Shown here: positions 21,635-30,959 of the stretch, piece after piece
Position numbering within the stretch: the first letter of the stretch is position 1
Layout of the letters: the number at the start of each line of letters is the position of its first letter
DNA from: Streptomyces sp. P3
GTDB taxonomy: Bacteria > Actinomycetota > Actinomycetes > Streptomycetales > Streptomycetaceae
DNA length: 64,000 nt
Direction: 5' to 3'
NCBI GenBank assembly: GCA_016893485.2
Contig: JAFEKX020000001.1
Span: 9,131,501 to 9,195,500, forward strand
Notes under the pieces: model-generated
The model's database searches: none
What the model was told of the DNA's origin: nothing
Seen by the model: the letters and a program-made list of their open reading frames with translations, nothing else
Position numbers and translations under genes: made by a program

Positions 21635-23533
21635 ATGCCTCGATCCGCGGCCCCGGCCGCAGCCACTGACCCGCGCGGCCCGTCTCCTGTCCTTGCCCCT
21701 CCCGACGGGCCCACCATCGCGGGACTGCTGTCGCCGGCACCTGCCCCGGCGCCCCGTGGAGCCACCCGGCTGTGGCCGGGCGAACCCCTGCTCTGGTCCT
21801 GGGGGCCCTGGCACCCGGGTGAGGTCCGCACCGTACAGTGCGCACACGCCCGGCTGGCCGCCGTCGGCCAGTGCCTCGCCGACGAGGTGACGATGCGTCA
21901 TGACCTGGCGCGGGCCGTGCGGGACGGCCGCTGGGAACGTCTGACCCGATGGCCCGGCGCCTACCTGCTCATCCTGCTCCAGGACGACGGCCACCTCACC
22001 GCGTATGCCGACCCGGCGGGGCAAGTTCCCTCTACTACGGGCGCCGCGGCCACAACACGGTCCTGTCCACTCGAGCGAGGACCGCGGCGGCCCTGTCCGG
22101 AGCAGCCGGCCAACCCGACCGGGCCGCGCTCGCCGCGCACATCGTCTGCCCCGCGGTTCCCGAACTCACGGAAGGGCGCACGGCGTACGACGGAATCAGC
22201 CGGCTCGGTGGAGGCCAGGCACTGACAGTCACTCCCTCCGGCCGCTGCACCCACTGGACGTACGAGGACCTCGCCCCCGACCCCGGCACGCGGTTCGAGG
22301 ACAGCGCAGCCGAGTTGCGGTCAGCCCTCACGCACGCTGTCACCCTGCGTACTGACAGCGGCCCACGGATCACCTCGGACTTCAGCGGTGGTCTGGACTC
22401 CACCTCCCTGGCCTTCCTGGCCGCCCGCACAACCGGCCGATCGCCCCTGGAGGCCTTCGTCTACCACCACCCTGACGCGCCTGCCGGCGATCTCGACCAC
22501 GCCCTGGTCCACGCCGAGCAGGCCCAACTGATCCGGCTCTCCGCGACCCGTGGCAGTGAGGACTCCCTGCCCTACAGCGGCCTGCCCGAGCACGGCTCTG
22601 CGGATCAGCCCGACCCGGCGGCAGTCATCGGCGCCCGACAGCGGCTGCGACTGGACCACATCGCGCGCGGCGGCCCCGGCATTCACCTGACCGGCGAGGG
22701 CGGCGACGCACTACTGGCCGCACCCCCTCCTACCTCGGTGACATCGCGGCCACAGCCGGACTGCGCCGGCTCCTGAGCGACGGGCGCGCGCTGGCCCGCA
22801 TACGTCAACTCTCCCCGGCAGACGTCATCCTGCGGGCCAGACGCCTCGCACACACCCCCTGCATCAGGCGATGAGCACACTCGCCTCCCGTCTCGACGAA
22901 CCCCTGGACCACCCGCCGCAGTGGGCGGACGCGGTTGCCTGGTGGCCGGACCCGGGACCGGAGACAGCCTGGCTGACCACCTGGGCACGCCGGCATCTGG
23001 CCGAACTGGCCGAGGAGCGTGCCCGATCGGTCGGCCCCACATCGTCTTCAGCCACCGCGACACCGGGCACCCGGGCGGTCCTGTGCGAGCTGCGCGCCTC
23101 TGCCGCCACGCAGGCTCAGTTCACCTCCACAGCCCGCGCGTTCGGCATCTGGCCGCACGCTCCCTTCCTGGACAGCGAGGTCGTACGGGCCTGCACCCGC
23201 CTCCCGCTGCCGTACCGGATCGACCCGTTCACCGCCAAGCCGCTGCTGGCGGCCGCCCTGACCGGCCTGGTCCCCGACGCCGTACTGCGGCGCAGGACCA
23301 AGGGCGACTACGCGGCCGAGAACTACCGCGGCGCCCGCCGCTCGGCGACACAGATCCGAGCACGGCTCCTCAGATCCCCGCTGGCCGAACTCGGAATCAT
23401 CGAACCCTCCCGGGTGATCGCCTCCGTCGAACGGGCGGTCGCGGGTCTGCCCGCACCATTCCCAGCGCTCAACCGCCTGCTCGGCGCAGACCTGTGGCTG
23501 ACGGCCGACGGCAGCGAACAGGAGCGGCCATGA
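21635..23533 (+). CDS. Lasso peptide macrolactam synthetase (C protein, asparagine-synthase-like)
   Basis: About 633 residues after adding one C at each of three C runs, near 22030, 22725 and 22855. The N-terminal 200 residues resemble the glutamine-amidotransferase-like half, including GRWERLTRWPGAYLLIL. The ATP-pyrophosphatase loop is DFSGGLDSTSLAFLAA, followed by HLTGEGGDALL and, near the C-terminus, PFLDSEVVRACTRLPL and RRRTKGDY. This arrangement matches lasso C enzymes, which adenylate the side-chain acid at core position 7-9 and close it on the core N-terminus. It sits between precursor and B genes and overlaps the B start by four bases. True asparagine synthetase is unlikely given this context. 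Confidence 0.9.
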
Positions 23534-24421
23534 CGCGGCTGAGCGTGTCCGAGTACGTCCGCGAGAGCGCCTCGCCGCACGGTGGCAGCGTGCTGCTGGA
23601 CGTGCGGTCCGGCCACTGCTTCGCGATGAACCCCATGGCTCACACCCTCTGGCAGGAGTGGCACCGCAGCGGGAACTTCGACTCCGCGGTGCTGGTGTTG
23701 GCCGGCCGTTACCCGGACCTGCAGCACGACCGGATCCGAGAGGACGCCTGCCGCCTCGCCGACAACCTGATCAGCCTTGGCCTCCTCACCGCGCACGCCC
23801 CGAGCCGGACGCCCCGCGCGGCGGGACAACGCACATACCCGTACCCGGCGGCCGATGCTCCGCTTCCAACGGCAGAGCGGGCACCGTTGACCGCGGGCCG
23901 GCGTCCGGACAGCCGCCGATCCGCCCGGCACACCCCATCGCAGGGCGAGGTTCCGCCCGCCACCGAGGTACCCCTGGGCGCAGCCCAGATGACCATGGCG
24001 GCTGAACCGGTGTGGGACCCAGGCGACCGCTCCCTTCGCGGCGCCGTGACAGCGGTACTCGGCCTGTTCGCACTCCTCGGCGCCCTGCTCCTGATCCGGC
24101 TGCCGTTGAGAAGCGTCACCCGTACGGTGAGCTGGACCGCACGGACGTGGTGCCGGCGTGAGGCCACGCCGGAGCAGGCATCCGCCTCACTCGCGGCGGT
24201 GCGGCGGGCAGCCTGGTGGTACCCCGGACGCGCCGCCTGCCTGGAGTTGTCCCTGGCCACGCTCGGCATCCTGGCCCTGACCCGCAGGCGGGGGTGTGGT
24301 GCATCGGCACGGCGGACGACCCTACCGTTTCCACGCGTGGGTGGAGGCGCAGGGAGTCGCCATCGCCTCACCTGACGAGTACGGCAGCACCGAATTCCGC
24401 CGCGTCCTCTCCGTGAGCTGA
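23530..24421 (+). CDS. Lasso B protein: RRE (PqqD-like) domain fused to transglutaminase-like leader peptidase
   Basis: About 297 residues. Residues 1-88 are a PqqD-like RiPP recognition element (GGSVLLDVRSGHCFAMNPMA, then a helical end). A Pro/Arg/Ser-rich linker covers about 89-150. The remaining part is the B2 cysteine protease: a hydrophobic helix (AVTAVLGLFALLGALLLIRL), the catalytic Cys in YPGRAACLELSLATLG and the catalytic His in HAWVE. Two base indels near 24290-24330 must be repaired to read WCIGTADDP-YRFHAWVEA. The ATGA overlap with the C gene shows coupling. In most actinobacteria B1 and B2 are separate genes; here one frame runs through both. No transporter (D) gene follows. Confidence 0.85.
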
Positions 24422-24604
24422 TTAGTTGGACAAACCGGGTGCGGGAACGAGGCCCCTCAACAGCCTCTTCCCGCTGCCGTGTTCAATTCGCACGCGCCTG
24501 ACGTCTGCCGGGTCCCCTACTGGATAGTTCCAAGAGCGTGGGGAGAATTCGAGCAGATTCCCCTTCAGCGGGCAGACTTTGTGCGCTAGCCTGACAAAGC
24601 GAAA

Positions 24605-24634
24605 GGGCGGTCACCGGTCTCCCGGCAACCGCCC
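24605..24634. terminator. Hairpin after the lasso operon
   Basis: GGGCGGT (24605-24611) pairs with ACCGCCC (24628-24634). It lies between the lasso B gene and the convergent small-peptide gene and can serve both. Confidence 0.6.
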
Positions 24635-24658
24635 CCGTTGGAGGGACCTGCGCGCCCC

Positions 24659-24817
24659 TCAGACGCGCGACAACAGCGCGTCGACCAGCGTCATGTCACC
24701 GTCTCCGTGAGTCATCACACTCAGGAACACGAGGACCATGACGATGATGACCACTCGCACGTGCCGCCAGTGCACAGAGATCGAACAGCGGGTGGTCATC
24801 GTCATTTTCATACCCAT
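24659..24817 (-). CDS. Possible 52-residue small membrane peptide
   Basis: The ATG at 24815-24817 follows a good Shine-Dalgarno sequence (GGTGAGGTGA). The product begins MGMKMTMTTRCSISVHWRHV, continues with a strong membrane segment VRVVIIVMVLVFLSVMTHG, and ends with an acidic and then hydrophobic tail. It is unusually Met- and Val-rich. It converges on the lasso operon and shares its terminator hairpin. I recognise no family; it could be a small stress or toxin-like peptide, or a chance frame. Confidence 0.45.
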   Translation of the reverse strand: MGMKMTMTTRCSISVHWRHVRVVIIVMVLVFLSVMTHGDGDMTLVDALLSRV

Positions 24818-25433
24818 TGACTTCACCTCACCTTCTCCACGCGTCGACACCGGTGCCCGGAAATTCGGGAATGCGGCAGCGACTCCGCGTGAAGAACAGT
24901 GTTCCCGTCAACCTGCCGCAGGACAATGGCCTTTGACGCACCCCCCACGTGCCTCATGAGCCCCAGTCCAAGGGAATCCACTCCGCGCCACACTTCAATT
25001 CGCCTGTCTGCAGCGAGTCATGAATGCCGTCGCGATGTGAACCGAAGATTGAGACCGCTCTCCGCCCTGGCGCCGCCTCGGCGGGCACCACAGAGTCAGG
25101 TCGTCGCGCACTACCGAATCGTCAGCGAGCCTTCCTTCACTCCAGCCCCACCGGGGCACGCCCAGCGCTCGATTCGAAGGCAAACGAAGAGTGAGCACCC
25201 CTCGCCCTCATCGAATAACGCGGCGCATGCCTCGCGCCGACACCGTTTTCGCGTACGAGCCGGCATCCCGCACTCGCCTAAATGTGATGCAGGTCACATT
25301 TCTCGCAGGTCTCCGGGAAGGGTGTGTCCAGTTACGGAGTGCGGACCGTCAGACAAGATCCCTACGCGGCGCTTGCCGCCTGCGATCAGCCTTGCCACGG
25401 CGCCGGCCCACGAGTACGGGGAGGAACGGAGCC
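24818..25433. other. Intergenic region with no recognisable gene
   Basis: About 600 bases of lower GC than the surroundings, with no convincing coding bias on either strand. It contains the Crp-like site at 25280-25301 and the promoter region for the kinase stub that starts at 25434. Confidence 0.5.
25280..25301. promoter_or_regulatory. Crp-type binding site
   Basis: Perfect 8-base arms AAATGTGA and TCACATTT are separated by TGCAGG. The core fits both the general CRP pattern TGTGA-N6-TCACA and the Streptomyces Crp pattern GTG-N6-GNCAC. It lies 133 bases before the kinase-stub start. Confidence 0.7.
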
Positions 25434-25510
25434 GTGCAGGCGGACAGCGTGCTGGACGGCCGCTGGCGGCTGATCGAGCCAGCCGGTGGGCGGGTTCGGG
25501 AAGGTCGGAC
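25434..25510 (+). pseudogene. Ser/Thr protein kinase N-terminal stub
   Basis: A GTG at 25434 behind GAGGAACGGA starts a peptide reading VLDGRWRLIEPAGG. With one base shift it continues GGFGKVGRL, the glycine-rich P-loop of an Hanks-type kinase. It then stops making sense exactly where the convergent gene ends (25514). The Lys, catalytic loop and DFG regions are absent. Only the promoter side and about 25 codons survive, so this is a truncated gene at a rearrangement joint. Confidence 0.55.
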
Positions 25511-25513
25511 GCC

Positions 25514-26820
25514 TCAGTCTGACGGGGAGTGGGGCGAACGGTCGTCCAGGACGAAGGCAGCGGGCCAGGTCTCCGTCAGCACCTTGCTGAGCAGAGGGTC
25601 GCTGGACTCGAGAACCTCGCTGTGGCGGACCGAACCGTCCTCGTTGATCCGTTGGCCGCCGAGGACGACGGGGCGCGCAGGACGTCCTCGCCCCAGGGGC
25701 CGATCGCGTTGCACAGCAGGCCCTCGAAGCGATGGCCTGCCAGGTTGTCGTCGCGGACCCGCCGCACGAAGTCGTCGAATACGGCTGCCTTGAGGTAGAT
25801 CCAGGCGAGGTAGACCACCGTGCGTCCATCGTCCAGACGGATCGGGAGGCGGACCTTGAGGAAGTTGCCGACGCCCTCCGCGATGATGATCGCGCCCGTG
25901 TCGGACTTGACGCGGCGCCTGCGCTCCTCCTCTGAGAGCTTGGCGACCAGGTGGGGAGGGCCAGGTCGAAGCCGGGGTGCTCCGGGTCGAGGTGGCGCGC
26001 CGCAGGCGCAGGCGGCGCCGTGGGTGTGGGTCTCGGTGTGCACGGAGGCGGGAGCGAGATCGAGCCGGGTTGTCGGGTAGCTGGGCTCGATCTCGCCCGC
26101 CGGTATGGGAAGCAGCAGCGCGTACAGCCGCACGGTCGTGAATGTCGTCGGCTCGGGCAGCCCGAGCGCCGTCATTGCTGCCGAAGCGGCCTCGTGGCGC
26201 TCACCGTTGACGCGAATCTCGGCCTGCATCGCGCCAGGGCGACCACCGTAGAAAACCTTGACGCCATTGAAGAAGGGCGATTCCAGGTCGGCAGTGAACG
26301 AGTCCGCTACCTGGTGCAGCACGTTCGCTTCCAGGAGTGCGCGCTGCAGCCGCCGGTTCTCGTCGACGTCGCTTCCGAGACCGACCGCGCCTGACATGAT
26401 CGTGTGCCAGCCGGGTACGCCGCGCTCGTCGTCGGGGTCGGTGTGGTCTGCGAAGTCTGCGCGGCGGTCGAGGAGTTCCAGCAGGCAGGCGCCCGCCGTC
26501 TGTACCCAGGTGTTCGCCGCGTCCTGCGGATCGGCGGACATCGACACCACGCAGTCCATGAAGCACGGTACGTCCGGCTGGAGGCTGACGTCCGGCAGTG
26601 CGACGAGGTCGTAGTGGCGGCCGCCTCCGTGGTGCGGCGGGGCGACGGCCACGGCCCAACCATGCGGGCTGATCAACGAGTTGCCCTTGAGCTGGGCGCC
26701 CTGTGTCACCCCTGGCGCGAATTCTTCGAGCCCGGCCCTGACCAGGGCGAGGAACTCCAGGTCGGGCAGCCGCTTTGCCGGCGGCTCCTCTTTGCGCGTA
26801 CGACGTCTTATCCAGGACAC
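25514..26820 (-). CDS. Two-part uncharacterised protein (possible DUF6348 plus CxCG domain)
   Basis: About 435 residues, with one frame change near 25685. Residues 15-230 form the larger domain, including GNSLISPHGWAVAVAPPHHG and DVPCFMDCVVSMSADPQDAA, which I associate tentatively with the DUF6348 family. A short hinge with THTHGAACACGAPPRPG introduces a C-terminal domain (residues 275-435; KLSEEERRRRVKSDTGAIII and VYLAWIYLKAAVFDDFV) that resembles DUF2199-like modules. The CxCG could bind zinc. There is no signal peptide or membrane segment. Function unknown; it abuts a broken kinase gene. Confidence 0.6.
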
Positions 26821-27200
26821 CCGTGGATGGTACTGAGCCCAGCCGACCGGACAGCGCTCGGACTTGCGGTTGCGCAGACTCGCGCCGGTGGCCGGAGACT
26901 CTCAAGCCCGCCCGGGCGCTCCGATCGGGGCATCGTCAGCCCCACCGTCGAGAGCGGCCTGTATATCCTCGTGCCCGCATCCGCCGAAACGGCTTTCGGC
27001 GTCGAGCGTGCAGTCGATGGCCGACCTCACCCTCGCGACCGACCCCGGCGGGGGTTGAGTGAACTGCCCCTGCGGATCAGCCCGTTGGGAGCCTGCTAGC
27101 TCAAGGTGTGGACGTGGGTGGGCGGTTCGGACGGTGCCGCTCAGGACACCCGACAAAAGTGCTGGGCTTGGCTGGTCCCGGCGCCGCTCAAGCACAGCCC
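26821..27200. other. Intergenic region with no recognisable gene
   Basis: I see no start with a plausible ribosome site and no codon bias typical of Streptomyces. It separates two minus-strand genes and probably holds the promoter of the gene ending at 25514. Confidence 0.4.
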
Positions 27201-27893
27201 CTACGGCTGGGCAGGTCGCGCTGAGGGAACGCGGCGTCGGCGCAGGAGTCGGCCCGAGGGCTGCCAGAGGGTGGAGGTCAGGCCGAGGGCGAGGGGGATC
27301 TGCAGTAGCCGTTGGATCACCGGTGGTCCGGGTCTGCCTCCGCGCCTGAGCGGGGCGGTGCCCTGCGGATCGACGGTCACCGTGTAAGTGCCGCCCACCA
27401 CCCACTTCCAGCCCGTGAGCCCGTCCTCCTCGATCGGAGCCAGTGGCGGGCCGTCGACGACGGTGACCGTGTAGACGTGAACGCTCGCGTCCATGCCGTC
27501 ACCGGCGGACCACCGAATCTGTCGGACTTTGACGTGTTCGGTACGCCCGTGCTGGTGCAGTGCCTGCTGAGCCAGCTCCCGGTCCTGCAGGAACAGCACC
27601 CCCACAAGGCACACCGCACACAGCGGCCACCGGATGTCCAAGTGCCACCACATACCCAGGAACACCCAGGCGAGGAGGAGCACCAGGGCGCACAGCACCT
27701 CGATCCACTGGGCGTGCGTGACGAATGCCGTGCGTACGGTCAGCCGCACAATCGCCCACAGCGCCAAAGCTCCGCCTGTGCTCGCCGCACCCACCAGCAC
27801 CCGTCGGCCCACGCCTCGCCGCCTTACGCCCGCTTCCTCCGCGTTCACCCTCACCCCTGCTCTCGACGAAACCGTCAGCCTGGTGGTGCACAC
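27201..27893 (-). CDS. Small membrane protein
   Basis: An intact 230-residue protein. Hydrophobic segments lie near residues 33-52, 62-82 and 86-102, followed by a soluble domain of about 100 residues (HVYTVTVVDGPPLAPIEEDG) and a possible fourth segment (LLQIPLALGLTSTLW) before an Arg-rich end. This layout resembles DUF3592-like proteins, but I cannot confirm it. The true start may be internal (VRVNAEEAG). It is divergent from the next gene across about 100 bases containing two GTTCAAC direct repeats. Confidence 0.55.
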   Translation of the reverse strand: MCTTRLTVSSRAGVRVNAEEAGVRRRGVGRRVLVGAASTGGALALWAIVRLTVRTAFVTHAQWIEVLCALVLLLAWVFLGMWWHLDIRWPLCAVCLVGVLFLQDRELAQQALHQHGRTEHVKVRQIRWSAGDGMDASVHVYTVTVVDGPPLAPIEEDGLTGWKWVVGGTYTVTVDPQGTAPLRRGGRPGPPVIQRLLQIPLALGLTSTLWQPSGRLLRRRRVPSARPAQP

Positions 27894-27997
27894 GTTCCAA
27901 GATATGGATTGTTCAACGATCCTTCAATAGGATGGTTCAACAACTAGCAGTCAGATTCGCGGACGCGGAACGGCAACCGACCGGAGGTCTGAAGAAG

Positions 27998-28632
27998 ATG
28001 AGCCGGCATCAGGACGAAGAGCTCGACGACGGCGGGCGGATCCTTTTCAGCGACGACCCGCGCTGCGGCTCGGCGTGCTGACGGGTCTGGAGACCGCGGA
28101 AGGCGCAGTCGCCCTCGACCCCGCGCAGATGCGCCCCATGCCCACAGCCCTCTTCGAGTTCAGGCGTGCCGTGGGCGTGGGCTACTTCGGGTACATCGAG
28201 CCGGAGGGAGCCGCGCCCGGCGAGATACCCGAGGAACCGCAGCTCGAAGGCGCCATCCTGTTCGGCATGAGGCGCCTGCCGCCCGAGATCTCCGACCTGT
28301 ACGCGATCCCCGGCTGGGAGCTGCACGAGCTACCCGATGAACAGCCACAACTGGAGCAGAGCTACGGATCCACCGACTCGCTACTGGAGCTGCGGACGCC
28401 CGACGGTGAGATCTACTCCCGGATCTGTGTCCCGCACAACCCCGAGTGGACAGCCGCCGCCCTGCGTCTCGGCTACGTCGTGTGCCTGTGTGGCGTGGAA
28501 CTGGGGATCCGTGGACCGTATGCGATGACCGACGCCCAGCACACCCCGGGCATGCGCTACGAGTCCTTCCGCCGCGGACTCGCATGGGGCCTGACCATCG
28601 GCGGGCTCGTCACCTACGTCGACCACCGCTGA
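27998..28632 (+). CDS. Hypothetical protein, about 211 residues
   Basis: The ATG at 27998 follows GGAGGTCTGAAGAAG. The first 21 codons read MSRHQDEELDDGGRILFSDD, then one base is missing near 28060; repair joins it to a frame that runs unbroken to 28632. The protein has no membrane segment. Recognisable stretches are FEFRRAVGVGYFGYIEPEGA and SLLELRTPDGEIYSRICVP, but I know no family. Two GTTCAAC direct repeats and an ATCC..GGAT dyad lie just upstream and may be an operator. Confidence 0.5.
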
Positions 28633-28659
28633 CTCGACCACCGAGGCGGCGCGATGTCG

Positions 28660-29317
28660 TCAGCTCAAGGTGAGTGCGCCGACGGGCAGTTGAGGAATCG
28701 GCCAGTGGGGATCGGGATGCCAGCCACCCAACCCCCGTTCCGCCGCGAACGGTCCGACGCCCTCCTCGATCATCGCCACCGCCTCCCCGCGAGCCCGCTC
28801 CACCGCCCGGTGCTCGGCCTCACTCACCACACCCAACCGGCGGCCGTTGGCGTACTCGTCCTCGTCCTTCCAGTCCCACCGCGACAGATCGGGCGCGACC
28901 ACCAGGTCCAGCAGCAGGTCGAAGGTGTCGAAGCCGAGGGGTGTCCGGCGCATCGGACGCTGGAAGTTGACGTACCAGCACGAGAGTTGGCCGTCGCCCG
29001 TGGCGTCGAAGAACGCGTTGACGCTGAACCACGTCCCGGGCGGCACCCACCGGAGCAACGCCGTACTCGCCAAATCCACTGACCGAGCTGCCAGTTGCCG
29101 TCGGCCAGGTTCGACAGGGCGCGCAGCCGGGCGGTTTCGTCACCGGTGAGCAGCGACTCGATCCAGGTCGTCGGGGCCAGCGACTCCGCGCCGGGAGCGC
29201 ACCCGAGGAGCAGTGCCTCGGGGTGTCCCCGACGACCCGCAGCGCCTGCGCGCTCCACACCTTCCGCCGGAACACATCACGCCGTACGGCGGTCTCGCCC
29301 GCCCTGAATTCCCGCAT
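28660..29317 (-). CDS. DUF402 family protein
   Basis: About 219 residues in three frames, joined near 29225 and 29075. The N-terminus reads MREFRAGETAVRRDVFRRKV. The core has FDTFDLLLDLVVAPDLSRWD and WKDEDEY, the acidic motif typical of DUF402, a fold shared with metal-dependent nucleoside diphosphate/triphosphate phosphatases. It then ends with a helix rich in Glu and Arg. It is presumably a cytosolic Mg-dependent hydrolase. The start chosen is the ATG at 29315-29317; a GTG two codons upstream is also possible. Confidence 0.75.
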
Positions 29318-29342
29318 CCCCACCCCCTGTTGCTCGCGTGAG

Positions 29343-30209
29343 TCATCCCTGCCCGCGTGCCACCGCCCGGAACTCCAGCGGCGTACGGCCGTCCCCGCTT
29401 GCGGAAGAACTTCGCGAAGTCGGTCGGCTCGGTGAAGCCGAGGGTGCGGGAGATGTCCGCGGCGGTGGCGTCGGTGTGGACGAGGAGGCGTTTGGCCTCC
29501 AGGAGGATGCGGGCGTCGAGGTACTGCTTGGCGGTCGTGCCCGTGGCGGTGAGGGTCGCCCGGGTGAGGGTGCGCGGGCTGTAGCCGAGGGCGGCGGCGT
29601 AGTCGGCGACGCGGTGGCTGCTGCGGAAGTCCCGTTCCAGCGCGGCGCTGTAGCGGCGGAACGTGTCGTCGGCCGGGGCGGACGACACCGGGTCCGGGCG
29701 GACGTACGAGAGGCGCAGCAGGAGGACGGAGAGGAGCATGCGGAGCGTCTGGAGATGGACGTCGAGGGGGAGTGAGGCCAAGTCGGCGTATTCGTAGGTG
29801 AGATGACGGAGGGTCAGGCGGGCCGCTCGCGCGTGCGGTCCCGTCGGGAGCAGGGGTGACTGGTCGAAGGGGGATCGGCCAGGACGAAGCCGGGCTGCCA
29901 GATGACGATCGTGCCCCGGGCCGTCGTCAGGTCCGCGGGGACGTACTGGTGCACCTGCCCCGAACTCACCCACAGCCAGCCGCCCTCCTCCACCACGCAG
30001 TCCGTGAAGTCCACCCGGTGCCGCAGCGTCCCCTCGGTGACATGGATCAGGTGGTGGAAGTCCGGCCGCTGCGGCGCCGACAGATCGATGCCGCGCCGCT
30101 CACCGCGCGCCAGCAGCTCGGTGAAGTCCACGACGTCCATCCCGATGGGCGCGGCGAGCGACGGACGGTACGGCACGTCCGTGATCTCAGGCTGACCGTT
30201 TTTTCCCAT
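29343..30209 (-). CDS. AraC-family regulator divergent from vdcBCD
   Basis: About 288 residues, with frame changes near 29870 and 29395. Residues 30-130 are a cupin-like sensor (HHLIHVTEGTLRHRVDFTDC, then VSSGQVHQYVPAD). The C-terminal 100 residues form the double helix-turn-helix: VADYAAALGYSPRTLTRATL, then ISRTLGFTEPTDFAKFFRKR and TPLEFRAVARGQG. It is transcribed away from the phenolic-acid decarboxylase operon, with 87 bases between, so it is the obvious candidate activator of vdcBCD, responding to a hydroxyaromatic acid. Confidence 0.82.
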
Positions 30210-30227
30210 GGCGAGTCCCGAGCCTAC

Positions 30228-30286
30228 CCTTGCCCGGCGCCGAAGCGCTCCTACGGTCGACACCACAGAGACCGAACCGGGCAAGG
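30228..30286. promoter_or_regulatory. Inverted repeat between araC-type gene and vdcB
   Basis: CCTTGCCCGG at 30228-30237 and CCGGGCAAGG at 30277-30286 are perfect 10-base inverted repeats. The second overlaps the vdcB ribosome site (AAGGAG). They could be AraC half-sites or form an RNA stem that hides the ribosome site. Confidence 0.45.
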
Positions 30287-30296
30287 AGCTGGTGTC

Positions 30297-30892
30297 GTGC
30301 GACTGATCGTGGGGATGACCGGAGCGACCGGTGCCGTCCTCGGTGTCCGGCTGCTTGAGCAGCTCGCCGAGCTGCCCGAGGTGGAGACCCATCTCGTCCT
30401 CAGCCGCTGGGCCCGGACCACCGTCGAGCTGGAGACGGGACGCACCGCCCGCGAAGTCGCCGACCTGGCGGACGTCGTCCACGGCCCCGAGGACCAGGGG
30501 CCACCATCGCCTCCGGCTCGTTCCGCACCGACGGCATGGTCATCGTGCCCTGCTCCATGAAGACCCTGGCCGGCATCCGCACCGGCTACGCCGACGGGCT
30601 GATCGGCCGGGCCGCCGACGTGATCCTCAAGGAGCGCCGCCCGCTGGTCCTCGTACCGCGCGAGACGCCCCTGAGCGAGATCCACCTGGAGAACATGCTC
30701 GACCTCGCCCGCAAGGGCGTCCGCATCGTGCCGCCGATGCCCGCCTTCTACAACCACCCCGCGACGGTCGACGACATCGTCACCCACATCACCTCCCGCG
30801 TCCTCGACCAGCTCGACCTGCCCGCCCCCGCCGCCAAGCGCTGGGAAGGCATGCGACCCGCCCGCGACGCCCGCATCCACCCGGCAGCCTGA
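30297..30892 (+). CDS. vdcB: Hydroxyarylic acid decarboxylase subunit B (UbiX-like prenyl-FMN transferase)
   Basis: About 198 residues started at the GTG at 30297 behind AAGGAG, with one frame change near 30510. The N-terminal FMN loop is RLIVGMTGATGAVLGVRLLE. Later come GSFRTDGMVIVPCSMKTLAG and RPLVLVPRETPLSEIHLENM, the UbiX/Pad1 signatures. It makes the prenylated flavin that the UbiD-type subunit next door needs. It is the first gene of a three-gene operon B-C-D typical of non-oxidative vanillate/4-hydroxybenzoate decarboxylases. Confidence 0.9.
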
Positions 30893-30959
30893 CCCACCAC
30901 CAGAGACATCCGAGGCGCCCAAATCCCCGCGCCACAAGCCCTTCACGTACGGAGCCCCC

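Noticed and set aside
21322..21669. The 115-residue printed frame as a full-length peptide running to 21669
   Set aside because: It overlaps the synthetase gene start, gives a core with no ring-forming acid, and the one-base repair explains the locus far better.
24899..25522. A 207-residue plus-strand frame across the intergenic region
   Set aside because: Codon bias is poor, there is no ribosome site, and it crosses the Crp-like site and the kinase-stub start.
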